A stretch of DNA of 29,992 nt from Deltaproteobacteria bacterium (GCA_026388345.1 JAPLJY010000102.1:1-29992); one strand, 5' to 3'. Shown: positions 8,128 to 16,829, counted from the first letter of the stretch. The notes: a model not told the origin generated them from the letters alone. Numbers and translations: made by a program.

Positions 8128-9068
8128 TTCACCTCCTTGGGTGTCGAAGAGGCGATGTCGAGCCAGGATTTTCGTCCGTCCGCCCCGACATGCTTTGCCC
8201 CCCAGGTCGGTCTCAAGTTCAGATTCTTCCGAACGGCGGCCTCGATTCGGCCGCCCCGCCGGTTCGGCGCGTCGTCCCATTTGACATCGTGGTAGAGGAA
8301 ATACTTCATGAACATATGGGACATGTGGGTGAGCGGGATATAGGCGACCAGGAGCGACGCCGTCACAATAGCCACCCTCCCGGGGAGACTTTGCCCCGGA
8401 AGGTAAGGGGACACGGAATGCCCCCCCGTCAACAGGCCAAGCGTATAGGCCTTGGCGCCTTCCAGGGCGGGATCGCCGGACAGGCAACTGACGAGGGCGG
8501 AAAGGAAGAAGAGGAGGGTGAACAGAAGATTGAAATAGTCAACTGGGGAGGAATAGTTCCTCAGTTCCGGATCGGCCAGCCGTCTGTAGAGAAGCCCCAG
8601 GGAGCCGATAATGCCGAGGATCAGACCGCCCCATCCCAGCAAGACGATGAGGCCGTCCATGAGGGTCCGGAGGGCGGAGCCGGAGGCAAAGGCGGTCGAT
8701 CCCCACAGGGTGAAACCGGCATGTTTCAACAGCAGCACAAAGGTCGCGATCGTCAGGTACAGGCCGAAATGGAAGGGAAAGGAGACCCACCAGAGGCCCC
8801 GGTTCTCCTTCCACAACGTCCGGATGAACAGGATCTCCGGCACCATGTAGAGCGCCTCGTTCAGCAGCGATTTTTTCTGCTTCTTTTCCCACCAGTCCAC
8901 TTCTTCCATATAGGAGCCGCCATAGACGACCCTGGCGGCCGTTTCATGCTGGACGGGGTAGATCTCCCAGCGGACATGGACGGGCATGGTCATTTGCCGG
9001 TAAATCCGATAAACGGTTGCGATGACGAACACCGCGATGCACAGGTAAGACAAGATGTAGAATCCCAT
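8124..9068 (-). CDS. DsrM paralogue (NarI-like b-type cytochrome)
   Basis: A 314-aa membrane protein with about five to six transmembrane segments and His residues in hydrophobic stretches (FPFHFGLYLTI, LLLKHAGF, HMSHMFMKYF), as in the NarI/DsrM/TmcC cytochrome b family. It should oxidise menaquinol and hand electrons to the DsrK-like protein whose gene overlaps its stop codon. I chose ATG 9068 (5 bases after the dsrC stop) over a TTG at 9083 that would overlap dsrC. Position directly after dsrC suggests DsrC as the final electron acceptor; that is inference. It is divergent from the second DsrM at 5494-6483, so it is not a recent duplicate. Confidence 0.85.
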   Translation of the reverse strand: MGFYILSYLCIAVFVIATVYRIYRQMTMPVHVRWEIYPVQHETAARVVYGGSYMEEVDWWEKKQKKSLLNEALYMVPEILFIRTLWKENRGLWWVSFPFHFGLYLTIATFVLLLKHAGFTLWGSTAFASGSALRTLMDGLIVLLGWGGLILGIIGSLGLLYRRLADPELRNYSSPVDYFNLLFTLLFFLSALVSCLSGDPALEGAKAYTLGLLTGGHSVSPYLPGQSLPGRVAIVTASLLVAYIPLTHMSHMFMKYFLYHDVKWDDAPNRRGGRIEAAVRKNLNLRPTWGAKHVGADGRKSWLDIASSTPKEVK

Positions 9069-9073
9069 AGACG

Positions 9074-9394
9074 CTACACGCAACCCGTCGGTTTCGAGAG
9101 CCCCGCCAGTTTGCAGGCCCCTTTGGCGGGTCCCGTGGGAAAAAGCTCGTAGAGCTTCTTCATGTCCATCCCATTGTCTTTAAGAACCTTGCGGACCATG
9201 GGGGCGATCCCGAACTGCTGATAATAATTCCGCAGATAGCGGATCATCTTCCAGTGCTCTTCCGTCAATGTTCCTTCGATCCCTTCCTCGGATGCATAGG
9301 CCTGGGCGAACTCCTCACTCCACTTGTCCAGTTCCTGAAGGAATCCGTCTTCATCCACTTCGTAAGTCTTTCCCGCCAGTTCAATCGTGGGCAT
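9074..9394 (-). CDS. dsrC: DsrC, sulfur-carrier substrate protein of DsrAB
   Basis: A 106-aa DsrC with the complete C-terminal arm LFPTGPAKGACKLAGLSKPTGCV-type sequence: Cys94 and the penultimate Cys105, 11 residues apart, both present. This defines true DsrC rather than TusE or other homologues with one Cys. DsrC accepts sulfur from sulfite reduction in DsrAB as a trisulfide bridging the two Cys and is re-reduced at the membrane. The ribosome binding site is CGGAGG, 8 bases before ATG. It lies between dsrN and the DsrM/K-like pair; in many sulfate reducers dsrC stands alone, so its inclusion in the operon is informative. Confidence 0.97.
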   Translation of the reverse strand: MPTIELAGKTYEVDEDGFLQELDKWSEEFAQAYASEEGIEGTLTEEHWKMIRYLRNYYQQFGIAPMVRKVLKDNGMDMKKLYELFPTGPAKGACKLAGLSKPTGCV

Positions 9395-9421
9395 GCTGAT
9401 AACCTCCGTATAAAATCTATT

Positions 9422-10876
9422 TCAAATTGGGTGTTGCCGATTCTCGTTATCCGTCATCAATGGGACCTGTTGATCGTCCCGCCTCTTCCTGTACCGTCGG
9501 GCCGCGCCGATCAGGGCCGGGGCCCATAGCGGCGTACCCAATGCATGGAGATGTGTAAAACCAGCCAAAACGTTGTTTCTGATCAGGCCGTCATGGCAGC
9601 CATCCATCCCCGTCCCGCGCTTTACCCGAAATGCCAGCCGGTGTTTGTCCGCCAAACTGGAGAGAACCCGGCAGTAATGGAATTCGTGACCGTTGAGCTC
9701 AGTCCCGACCGGGAAGAAGGGGTTTTCCCTTTCCACCTCCAGGACCGTATAACCGTGTCCCTGGGGGCGTTTTTCCAGACCGAAGGATATCGGCAGGACG
9801 CCCGCCATCGGGTAACTGGAATCGCCGACGCTCAGGGATTCTCCCAGATAGATAAAGCCTCCGCATTCGGCATAGACGGGCAGACCTGCTTCCGCGGCCT
9901 CACGCAGGGAACGGCGGAAGCTCTCGTTTTGAGAGAGGGGACCGGCCTGTGTTTCGGGGAAACCGCCGCCGATGTACAGGGCGTCCAGGGCAGGCAGTTT
10001 CTCGTCCTTTATGGCGCTGATTTCAATGATCCGGGCCCCGCCTTCGGCCAGCGCTTCGATGTTCTCATGGTAATAGAACTGAAAAGCCCTGTCCCGGATC
10101 ACACCGATCCGGACCGGGTCGCCGACGTCAGCCCTCCCCGGGACGATGTCCAGGAACGCATCCGCCTCCCATGGCGGGGCGTTCTGCGCGATCCGGATAA
10201 GCCCCTCCAGATCCAGGTACTCCTCCGCAATCCCGCCCGCCCTCAGCAGGGCGTCCCGGACGAGCTCGTGTTCCTGGGGCGGAATCAAGCCGAGATGCCG
10301 CTCCGGAAAGGGAAAGTTCACCTCCCCCATCCTCGGCACGACGCCCAGAACGGGGAGATGGCAGATCTCCTCGACGGACTTCCGGGCGATGGCAGCGTGG
10401 CGGCTTCCCCCCACCCGGTTGAGGATCACGCCCCGGATATCCACTTCCGGATCAAGATTCTGGCAACCCAGGACCATCGCCGCCGCGGTCCGCGTGACCT
10501 TGTCACAGTCGACCACCAGGACCAACGGGGCGTGGAGCAGTTTCGCCAGCTCGGCCGTGCTGTGTTTCCCATCGGGCGTCATGCCGTCGTACATTCCCCG
10601 ATTCCCCTCGATCAGCGAAACCGATCCCTCCTGCGCGCGGCGTGAGAAAGAGCTTACAACCTGTCTTTTGCCGATCAGGAAGGTATCCAGGTTGTAGCAG
10701 GGGCCCTCCACCGCCCGGGAGAGCCAGGCGGCGTCGATGTAGTCCGGCCCCTTTTTGAAGGGAACGACCCTGAACCCCCTTTTGCGAAGCGCTACGGCCA
10801 AGGCGACCGAAAGCGTGGTCTTTCCTGCACCGCCCCGAAGGGCGGCCAGGACCAGGCGGGGGCAAGGTCGATTCAT
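9422..10876 (-). CDS. dsrN: DsrN, cobyrinate a,c-diamide synthase-like sirohaem amidase
   Basis: A 484-aa protein of the CbiA/CobB family. The N-terminal dethiobiotin-synthetase-like ATPase has the P-loop GGAGKTT (15-21) and KKGPDYID; the C-terminal class I glutamine amidotransferase has YIGGGFPE, the nucleophile Cys in YAECGGFIYLG, and a late His in LNGHEFHY and GFTHLHALG. In dsr operons this homologue (DsrN) is proposed to make the sirohaem amide found in DsrAB. Cobyrinate diamide synthase for B12 is the alternative, but no cobalamin genes are nearby. It starts 13 bases after the dsrD stop; the ribosome binding site is modest. Confidence 0.93.
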   Translation of the reverse strand: MNRPCPRLVLAALRGGAGKTTLSVALAVALRKRGFRVVPFKKGPDYIDAAWLSRAVEGPCYNLDTFLIGKRQVVSSFSRRAQEGSVSLIEGNRGMYDGMTPDGKHSTAELAKLLHAPLVLVVDCDKVTRTAAAMVLGCQNLDPEVDIRGVILNRVGGSRHAAIARKSVEEICHLPVLGVVPRMGEVNFPFPERHLGLIPPQEHELVRDALLRAGGIAEEYLDLEGLIRIAQNAPPWEADAFLDIVPGRADVGDPVRIGVIRDRAFQFYYHENIEALAEGGARIIEISAIKDEKLPALDALYIGGGFPETQAGPLSQNESFRRSLREAAEAGLPVYAECGGFIYLGESLSVGDSSYPMAGVLPISFGLEKRPQGHGYTVLEVERENPFFPVGTELNGHEFHYCRVLSSLADKHRLAFRVKRGTGMDGCHDGLIRNNVLAGFTHLHALGTPLWAPALIGAARRYRKRRDDQQVPLMTDNENRQHPI

Positions 10877-10889
10877 GTGCCATTACCTG

Positions 10890-11129
10890 CTACGAACACT
10901 TCCCTTCTTCCTTCGGGAAGTATTCCGTCAACGTGATGTATGTCGTGCTGCCGCTCGACCAGTAACGGAGAAGCTCCTGGTCGATCAGTTCCTTCAGGAT
11001 GTTCTGGACGGCGTGCCGGTCGTCTCCCGGAAACCATCGAGTGATATCACGGACATAGAACATCTTTTTGTCCCCACACGACTTTTCCTGGAACATCGAC
11101 ATTACACGCGCCTTCAAATCCTCGCTCAT
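10890..11129 (-). CDS. dsrD: DsrD, winged-helix activator of DsrAB
   Basis: A 79-aa protein matching DsrD: SEDLKARVMSMFQEKS, then a winged-helix region with FYVRDITRWFPGDDRHAVQN and LLRYWSSGSTTYITL. Purified DsrD has been reported to stimulate sulfite reduction by DsrAB, and its gene marks reductive-type dsr clusters. The start at 11129 uses GGAGGTGATC as ribosome binding site, which contains the dsrB stop codon (11132-11134), so translation is probably coupled to dsrB. A start four codons earlier would overlap dsrB. Confidence 0.95.
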   Translation of the reverse strand: MSEDLKARVMSMFQEKSCGDKKMFYVRDITRWFPGDDRHAVQNILKELIDQELLRYWSSGSTTYITLTEYFPKEEGKCS

Positions 11130-11131
11130 GA

Positions 11132-12193
11132 TCACCTCCACTTGAACAGCGTCGATGAATGGAAGGTCTCCGTGGCCATATCGAAGTCATCGATGTGCTT
11201 GTCTGTAAACGGGATCTTCGTCAGGGTGAAGAACCTCTCCCACCCGACACGCTCGATCCATTCGCCGACCCGTTCGTGCTTCCGGGCGTGGCTGGCGTAC
11301 ACCTCGATGATGTTCTTGACGGCATCAACGACCTCCGGCCACCGCGGCGGGTTGTTCGGGAGGAAGGGGATCGCGAGCTTGGAAAACGAAGGGGCGCTGC
11401 GGGCGTTGGAGACCTTTCCCCCCACCCAGATGGAGATCCCGTCGTTGTCCGGATCGGCGATGGGCATGGCCGGGCAGACCGTGTAGCAGTTCCCGCAGTA
11501 CATGCACTTCTCGTCGTTGACCGTGACGGTCTTGTTTTTCATGTCCCCGCGGATCGCGCCCGTGGGACAGGAGGCCACCGTGTTCGGAATCTCGCAGACG
11601 TTGGGAACCCGCGTGTTGTCCGGTTTGGGGACTGTCCGGTGGATGCCGAGGATTGCGATGTCGGAACAGTGAACGGCACCGCACATGTTCAGGCAGCAGG
11701 CCAGGGCGATCCGCACATGGGCGGGAAGCTTCATCGTGACAAAATATTCGTAAATCTCATCCATCAGGGCCTTCACGGGGCCGGAGGCGTCCGTCGCCGG
11801 CGTGTGGCAGTGCACCCAGCCCTGGGTGTGGACGATATTCGAGATGGCGTGTCCCGTTCCGCCGACGGGAAAGCCGCGTTTCTCCAGTTCCGCCAGCAGG
11901 GGGGCCACCTTCCCCTGGTCGGACACGAGAAATTCGACGTTGTGGCGGCTCGTGAAGCGCAGATAGCCGTCGCAGTATTTATCGGCGATCTCGCAGATCT
12001 CCCGGATGTGTTCCGTTGAGAGGAGGCGGGGCGATCCGGCGCGGACCGTGTAGAGCACCTCTCCCGACTCCGCCGTGTGGACCAGGACACCCGGCCGGGG
12101 AATTTCGTGATAACGCCATTTCCCGTAGTTCCGGGATATGACGGGAGGAAGCATCGTCTTGTAATCAGGGGGGCCGATATCCGTCTTTGCCAT
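11132..12193 (-). CDS. dsrB: DsrB, dissimilatory sulfite reductase beta subunit
   Basis: A 353-aa beta subunit. [20 protein letters not shown] is the conserved DsrB signature (residues 122-141). Cys in [13 protein letters not shown] (166-178) and C200...C209 surround the sirohaem-linked cluster; a ferredoxin insert follows with C230-x2-C233-x2-C236-x3-C240-P. Together with DsrA it forms the alpha2beta2 enzyme that reduces sulfite. It starts one base after the dsrA stop with AAGGAGGTG inside the dsrA end. Length and motifs are intact. Confidence 0.98.
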   Translation of the reverse strand: MAKTDIGPPDYKTMLPPVISRNYGKWRYHEIPRPGVLVHTAESGEVLYTVRAGSPRLLSTEHIREICEIADKYCDGYLRFTSRHNVEFLVSDQGKVAPLLAELEKRGFPVGGTGHAISNIVHTQGWVHCHTPATDASGPVKALMDEIYEYFVTMKLPAHVRIALACCLNMCGAVHCSDIAILGIHRTVPKPDNTRVPNVCEIPNTVASCPTGAIRGDMKNKTVTVNDEKCMYCGNCYTVCPAMPIADPDNDGISIWVGGKVSNARSAPSFSKLAIPFLPNNPPRWPEVVDAVKNIIEVYASHARKHERVGEWIERVGWERFFTLTKIPFTDKHIDDFDMATETFHSSTLFKWR

Positions 12194-12194
12194 C

Positions 12195-13385
12195 TTACTT
12201 CACCTCCTTTTTAATGTCTTCGGGCCAGAAGAAGACATACGGGTTTGTCCGCGGGGCCTTGACCATCTGCGGCACCGCAGGCAGTCCCACCGCCCGCAGG
12301 AAAACCCTCATCCCAAGGCGCTTGATCAGCTCGCCAAGCCGCTCCCGGGATTTGCCGTTTTCATCCCACCAGTCCTGAATTCGGAGGATCAGGTCCTTGA
12401 GCTCCTCATAGGGCGGCTCTATCTTCATGAACGGGACGATCACCCATGACAGGAGGGCTCCCTGCAGGATCGGCGCCTTTCCGCCGACGAGGATCGTTGC
12501 GCCTTTCTCCTCGCCCTGCCGGAGGGCCTTCGACATCAGGTTGATGCAGTGCATGCAGCGGGTGCAGTCCTCATCGTAGATCTTGAGTTTCTTGCCGTCC
12601 CATTCCATACATTGGGTCGGACACAGGTCGCAGACCTCCTTTTGGATATCGAGGCCCGATGCGACATAGGCCGCGACTTCCCCCTGGTCGATGCGGATAT
12701 TCCCCTTCCAGGTGCCGATGACGGAAAGATCCGAACGGGCGATGGAGGCGACGCAGTCGTTCGGGCAGGCCGAGATCTTGATCTTGAACTTGTAGGGGAA
12801 CATCGGACGGTGGATCTTGTCCTGGAAACTCATGGTGATGTTGTAACAGGCATCGAGAGAGTCGATGCAGGCCCATTCACAGCGCCCAGGGCCCACGCAG
12901 GCGCTCGGGGTCCTGAGGGCGGAGCCCGAACCGCCGAGGTCGAATCCCGCCTCGGTCAGATCGTCGAAGCAGGGCTGGATGTGATCCGTCGTCGTTCCCA
13001 GGAGGATCACATCTCCCGTGGAGCCGTGCATGTTCGTCAGGCCGCTGCCGTGCTTGTCCCAGACATCGCAGAGGCGGCGAAGCACATCCGTCTTGTAGAA
13101 CCAGCCCGTCGGATGATTGACCCGCATGGTGTGAAAGGCCTGGACGTTCGGAAAGAGCTCGGGGCGGTCCGAATAGCGTCCGATCACACCGGAACCGTAG
13201 CCCTTGACGCCGACGATGCCGCCGTGCTTCCAGTGCCCGATCTTCTCCTTATAGGATAGCTCCAGTTGCCCCAGGAGATCCTCCGCCATGGGGCTTTTCT
13301 CGGCAGCCTGCTTCATGTCCTTCACGAAGCTCGGCCATTTTCCCCCTTCCAGTTGATCCAGAAGGGGAGTCTGTCTTTTCGCCAT
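12195..13385 (-). CDS. dsrA: DsrA, dissimilatory sulfite reductase alpha subunit
   Basis: A 396-aa alpha subunit with the catalytic sirohaem-4Fe-4S motif C163-x5-C169 ... C207-x3-C211 ([13 protein letters not shown] and ISACPNDC) and an added ferredoxin domain C252-x2-C255-x3-C259 / C274-x2-C277-x2-C280. It reduces sulfite in the cytoplasm with sulfur delivered to DsrC. ATG 13385 has an ideal ribosome binding site (GAGGAGGTG, six bases before); an in-frame GTG at 13394 lies within that site and is unlikely. A 166-base gap with two hairpins separates it from the upstream transporter gene, so dsrA may have its own promoter or a processed leader. Confidence 0.98.
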   Translation of the reverse strand: MAKRQTPLLDQLEGGKWPSFVKDMKQAAEKSPMAEDLLGQLELSYKEKIGHWKHGGIVGVKGYGSGVIGRYSDRPELFPNVQAFHTMRVNHPTGWFYKTDVLRRLCDVWDKHGSGLTNMHGSTGDVILLGTTTDHIQPCFDDLTEAGFDLGGSGSALRTPSACVGPGRCEWACIDSLDACYNITMSFQDKIHRPMFPYKFKIKISACPNDCVASIARSDLSVIGTWKGNIRIDQGEVAAYVASGLDIQKEVCDLCPTQCMEWDGKKLKIYDEDCTRCMHCINLMSKALRQGEEKGATILVGGKAPILQGALLSWVIVPFMKIEPPYEELKDLILRIQDWWDENGKSRERLGELIKRLGMRVFLRAVGLPAVPQMVKAPRTNPYVFFWPEDIKKEVK

Positions 13386-13448
13386 AATTGACACCTCCTC
13401 TTTATCTCCGATTGTCCGTTCAATCGGCGTTGCAGGTAAACCTGTGGA

Positions 13449-13473
13449 GGAAAAGCACGCGCACGTGCTTTCC
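13449..13473. repeat. Hairpin in the dsrA leader (first of two)
   Basis: Arms GGAAAAGCACG and CGTGCTTTCC pair through 10 bases with one bulged A, around the loop CGCA. On the plus strand it is followed by GATTTTT, terminator-like, but no plus-strand gene precedes it. On the minus strand it lies about 65-90 bases before the dsrA start, so it may be a leader structure or RNA-processing site. Confidence 0.6.
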
Positions 13474-13487
13474 GATTTTTGTTGCCA

Positions 13488-13530
13488 GCCGCCCCGATGG
13501 CTAAGGTGAACTGCGTCGCCATCGGGCGGC
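13488..13530. repeat. GC-rich hairpin between the yeiH-like gene and dsrA (second of two)
   Basis: Arms 13488-13500 (GCCGCCCCGATGG) and 13519-13530 (CCATCGGGCGGC) pair over 12 bases with one bulged C; the loop is 18 bases. It starts 22 bases after the transporter stop on the minus strand. No T-run follows on that strand, so it is not a classic terminator. It could attenuate read-through or protect an mRNA end between the transporter and dsrA. Confidence 0.6.
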
Positions 13531-13551
13531 GGGCGGGCGGTTAAGGGACCT

Positions 13552-15126
13552 TTAAACCTTCATCCAGTAATCCGCAAAGACGATTGCGGACAGGATAATG
13601 CCCAAGGGGACATTGATCAGGACGCCGATGGTGAAGGCCCAGAAGGGCTTCATCCCGAAGGTGAACATCTCCTTGAAACGGGTGGAAAGGCCGATGCACA
13701 GGAAGCAGAGGACGAAGGCCCAGGAACGGAGCTTCTTGATCGGTGCGATCACATCGGGATCCAAGACACTGCTTTCCCAGTTCGAGCTGGCGGAGAGCTG
13801 GCTGATCGCCGCGATCTGGCCCGGGTCGGTGACCTTTGCCTTGAGCGCCTTCAGGTCATTCCCCGAGAGGAGGCCCTTGAAGGTCAGGGTCTTTTTTACC
13901 GGATCAACGACCAGACGATCGGCGAACTCCGGCGGGACCTGGAACTGCGAGAAATCCGCCTTGTAATCCTTCCCCTTGAATTTCCCCTCCCATTTGGCCT
14001 TGCCCAGATAGTCCGCCGGGATCATCGTTCCGACAATGCTGACGATGATGGAGGCAGCCAGGAATCCGAGGACGAATTTGGGGAAACGCTCCCAGATGAT
14101 CCCGGCCCCGACGGCGCTTTTCTTTTCCCCCTCGCCCTTTTCCCAGAACATGACCGAAACGAAGGCCAGGATGAGGCACCAGATCCCGATCCAGATGTCC
14201 CGGCCGATGACCTTCATCAGGGTGAAGGTTTGGATCGGCACATCGCCGAAACGGGTGGCCAGCTCCGCGGCCACGGCAAAACCGGCCGCATCGGCAAACT
14301 CCGATGAGCCGATGATGGCGCCCGCCACACCGGGGGAGATGGTGTTCGGAACGAGTTGCTTCATGGCGAAGGAGAGGACGAAGATCATGATAATGGCCCA
14401 GACCGTGACGATGGCGATGGTAATCGAGATGTGCTCTTTCTTGGCCTTCACCGCGCCGCCCACGGCAATGGCGGCGGAGACGCCGCAAATGGCGCCGCCG
14501 ACGCCCAGGACCGCGCCGAACTGGGGTTCCAGTTTGAAGATCCTCGTCGCGGCCAGGTAAATCGCAAGCCATGTGCAGACGGAGATGATGGTGGCCTGCA
14601 TCAGGGCGGCGGGACCTGCCTTGAGGATGAGGGTCACAGGCAGCGTCGCCCCCAGAAGGACGATACCGGTTTTGATGTAGTATTCCGTCCGCAGGGAGAC
14701 CTTCATCCAATCGGGCATCTTCCAGATGTTGGAGATGATCAGGCCGATGATGAGGGCAAGAAGCGGGGCCTCGATGTTGAAGTCGATCATGAACTGCAGA
14801 CCCGCGAGGTAAAAGATGATCAGCGAACCGACAAAAAGGATGATGAATCCGGGGATGAACTGGCTCAACTTGTGGCCCATGATCTTCATTGAGAAACTGA
14901 AGACCACGCCGAATACAATAAAGATGGTCAGATAACCGCCGAAATTTTTCGCCAGATCGGCCCAGACCTTTCCGAAATCACTCACCTTGCCGGGAAGGAT
15001 GGCCCATCCTTTGATGGAGGCGCCGGACCACAGCGCAATAATGGATACAATGACGATACCGAGGCCAAGCCATACCGACCACCAATCTTCCGTCTTCCAG
15101 AGTTTCTGAAAACCGTTCTCTTTCAT
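13552..15126 (-). CDS. YeiH/UPF0324-family 'putative sulfate exporter' membrane protein, enlarged
   Basis: A 524-aa polytopic membrane protein of the YeiH (UPF0324, Cons_hypoth698) family. Core family sequence includes [62 protein letters not shown] and, at the end, LCIGLSTRF. Typical members are about 340 aa. This one has an extra N-terminal ~110 residues with about three added membrane segments and a ~95-residue hydrophilic insert (about 370-465) before the last helices. The substrate is unknown; the family name is only putative. Its place directly upstream of dsrA and in the same direction suggests sulfite, sulfate, or a sulfonate as substrate (inference). The ribosome binding site AGGAAGGAGAGG is strong. 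Confidence 0.85.
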   Translation of the reverse strand: MKENGFQKLWKTEDWWSVWLGLGIVIVSIIALWSGASIKGWAILPGKVSDFGKVWADLAKNFGGYLTIFIVFGVVFSFSMKIMGHKLSQFIPGFIILFVGSLIIFYLAGLQFMIDFNIEAPLLALIIGLIISNIWKMPDWMKVSLRTEYYIKTGIVLLGATLPVTLILKAGPAALMQATIISVCTWLAIYLAATRIFKLEPQFGAVLGVGGAICGVSAAIAVGGAVKAKKEHISITIAIVTVWAIIMIFVLSFAMKQLVPNTISPGVAGAIIGSSEFADAAGFAVAAELATRFGDVPIQTFTLMKVIGRDIWIGIWCLILAFVSVMFWEKGEGEKKSAVGAGIIWERFPKFVLGFLAASIIVSIVGTMIPADYLGKAKWEGKFKGKDYKADFSQFQVPPEFADRLVVDPVKKTLTFKGLLSGNDLKALKAKVTDPGQIAAISQLSASSNWESSVLDPDVIAPIKKLRSWAFVLCFLCIGLSTRFKEMFTFGMKPFWAFTIGVLINVPLGIILSAIVFADYWMKV

Positions 15127-15164
15127 ATGCCTCTCCTTCCTAAGACGATCCGTCTCATGGTTGC

Positions 15165-15177
15165 GGGTGCTGCACCC
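15165..15177. promoter_or_regulatory. 13-bp palindrome in the yeiH-like/BPL_N divergent region
   Basis: GGGTGC and GCACCC flank a single T, a perfect inverted repeat 39 bases upstream of the transporter ATG. It is a candidate operator or a short leader hairpin for the transporter-dsr transcript. Only symmetry supports it. Confidence 0.4.
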
Positions 15178-15223
15178 AGTCTGAAGATACCGACGTAACG
15201 CATTAAAAACTTGAAAGAACCTG

Positions 15224-15262
15224 GTAGAATCCCGGAGCGAAAAAAATCGTGGTTGATTCTAC
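15224..15262. promoter_or_regulatory. Inverted repeat GTAGAATC/GATTCTAC in the divergent promoter region
   Basis: Perfect 8-base arms lie at 15224-15231 and 15255-15262, separated by 23 bases. Each arm contains TAGAAT, a five-of-six match to a -10 box: on the plus strand at 15225-15230 towards the BPL_N gene, and on the minus strand at 15256-15261 towards the transporter-dsr train. The pair may thus be two facing promoters, or a regulator site. The matching -35 regions are poor (ATTAAA and a T-run). Confidence 0.4.
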
Positions 15263-15396
15263 AACACAATCTGCAAAAAAAAAAGATTTATCAGAGGCTC
15301 TGCATTTTTCATTTGGAATAACGTGCCAAAATCGATATAGGTCATGCTGTGGTTTTCCCCCGATCCATATCACATCAGAGCGAGGCAACGAAAGAT

Positions 15397-16749
15397 ATGG
15401 CACCCTTGATCAACGGTCATTCCCATGGCGACGCCGAAACCCTTCCCAAAAGACCCTGCGCCCTGCTCTGGGACGATTCATTCCTCTGGGGAGTGATGGC
15501 CTGGCGGGCGCTCAAGGAGGCGGGACTGCCCTTTGACCTCCTCCGGGCGGAGGATATCCGGGAGGGAGGGCTTTACCGCTACCGGATGCTCTTTGTGCCG
15601 GGCGGCTGGGCGTCGAACAAGATCAGCACATTGGGAGAGAGGGGGAGGGAAGAGATCCGGCGTTTCGTCGCCGCCGGCGGCAGTTATCTGGGGATCTGCG
15701 GCGGGGCGGGAATGGCCACGGAAAACGGCCTCGATCTCTTGCCGATCCGGAGAAGGCCCTCTTCGGAAAGGGTTCCCAGCTTCAGCGGTCGTATCCGCCT
15801 TTACTGCACCGGGCATGTGATCTGGCAAGACGTTGAAACGCCCGTCTTCTGCGCCTGGTGGCCCTCGCAGTTCCGGATCGCGGATTCGAATGTCCATGTA
15901 CTGGCCAGGTATGAAGATCCGCAAACGGACGCCTTCAGCTCGGATATCAATGTGGCGGACGGCGGAATCGTCGGCTGGTCCGATCTGGAGCAGCGCTACG
16001 GGATCCTTCTGGACCCGGCGCGTCTGTGCGGTGAGCCTGCGGCAATAGAGGGGCGGTTCGGTCGCGGGAGGGTGATTCTGTCGCTGGTCCATTTCGATAC
16101 GCCCGGAGACCGGGACGGCGCCGTTGTTCTTAAAAACCTTTGGACCTATCTGTCTTCCAACGGTTCTGTTTGTCCTGAAACCGGCACAGGAAGCGCAGAG
16201 GGACGATCCGATCCGGATCTGCCGCAAGCGGAGGGACTCTCCGGCCTGGATCTCGCGCAAGAGGTTCTTGAATTGATCGGGGAAATCCAGGCGGCTGTTG
16301 CGGATCTGATCGACACCGGCGCGAGAAATTTTCTGTGGTATTGGCGGAATCCCCTGCTCCTTCATTGGCGCCGGGGCGTTCGGGGCCTGGAATACTCCAC
16401 CTTGGCCGTGATGGTTGCGGAAATCAGAAAACGTCTCGATCATAACCGCTTCGGATATCCTGAAGTGCGGCCGGGACTTCCCGAATCCATAGACCCTGCC
16501 CGGCTACATCCGGATTTGATTGAGATCCGGCGGCAGATTGCCCCTTTTGTTGCTAAGGCACAGCGCCTTCTGGTCCGGGAGCGGTTTTACATGCAGAAGG
16601 CCCCGCTTTCCCCGCTTGTCTGCGATGACGAGGAAATCCGGCGCCTGAGACAGGAACTCTTCGGTTCAACAATGAGTCACGGGGGAGATTTTAAGCATCT
16701 CATCGATGCTGTCGATCGTCTGTTGTACAAGCTTATCCGATGGATATGA
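15397..16749 (+). CDS. BPL_N / glutamine-amidotransferase-like protein divergent from the dsr train
   Basis: A 450-aa protein in two parts. Residues 20-260 resemble the BPL_N (biotin-protein ligase N-terminal) / class I glutamine-amidotransferase-like fold: CALLWDDSFLWGVMAWRALKEAG, LFVPGGWASNKIS, and the nucleophile elbow YLGICGGAGMA with Cys101, then ILSLVHFDTPGD. Residues about 280-450 are helical, charged and without a family I recognise. No ligase catalytic domain follows, so it is not a biotin ligase. Substrate and reaction are unknown. It is transcribed away from the transporter-dsr genes across a 270-base shared region, which suggests common control. I took ATG 15397; a GTG at 15349 is in frame but its extra residues look unlike the family. 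The ribosome binding site is weak. Confidence 0.72.
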   Translation: MAPLINGHSHGDAETLPKRPCALLWDDSFLWGVMAWRALKEAGLPFDLLRAEDIREGGLYRYRMLFVPGGWASNKISTLGERGREEIRRFVAAGGSYLGICGGAGMATENGLDLLPIRRRPSSERVPSFSGRIRLYCTGHVIWQDVETPVFCAWWPSQFRIADSNVHVLARYEDPQTDAFSSDINVADGGIVGWSDLEQRYGILLDPARLCGEPAAIEGRFGRGRVILSLVHFDTPGDRDGAVVLKNLWTYLSSNGSVCPETGTGSAEGRSDPDLPQAEGLSGLDLAQEVLELIGEIQAAVADLIDTGARNFLWYWRNPLLLHWRRGVRGLEYSTLAVMVAEIRKRLDHNRFGYPEVRPGLPESIDPARLHPDLIEIRRQIAPFVAKAQRLLVRERFYMQKAPLSPLVCDDEEIRRLRQELFGSTMSHGGDFKHLIDAVDRLLYKLIRWI

Positions 16750-16829
16750 TGATGCCCCATCCCGTTCCCCGAACCCCTCGCGGACCATCTTGCCGTTCCG
16801 ACCGGATCTTGTTCCACACTGCCCGGGGG

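Noticed and set aside
6631..8295. Long plus-strand open frame opposite the DsrK-like gene
   Set aside because: It is antisense to a gene with clear iron-sulfur motifs; composition is that of a shadow frame.
13449..13479. Hairpin plus T-run as a rho-independent terminator on the plus strand
   Set aside because: The shape fits, but no plus-strand gene lies upstream for it to terminate; it is listed only as a leader hairpin.
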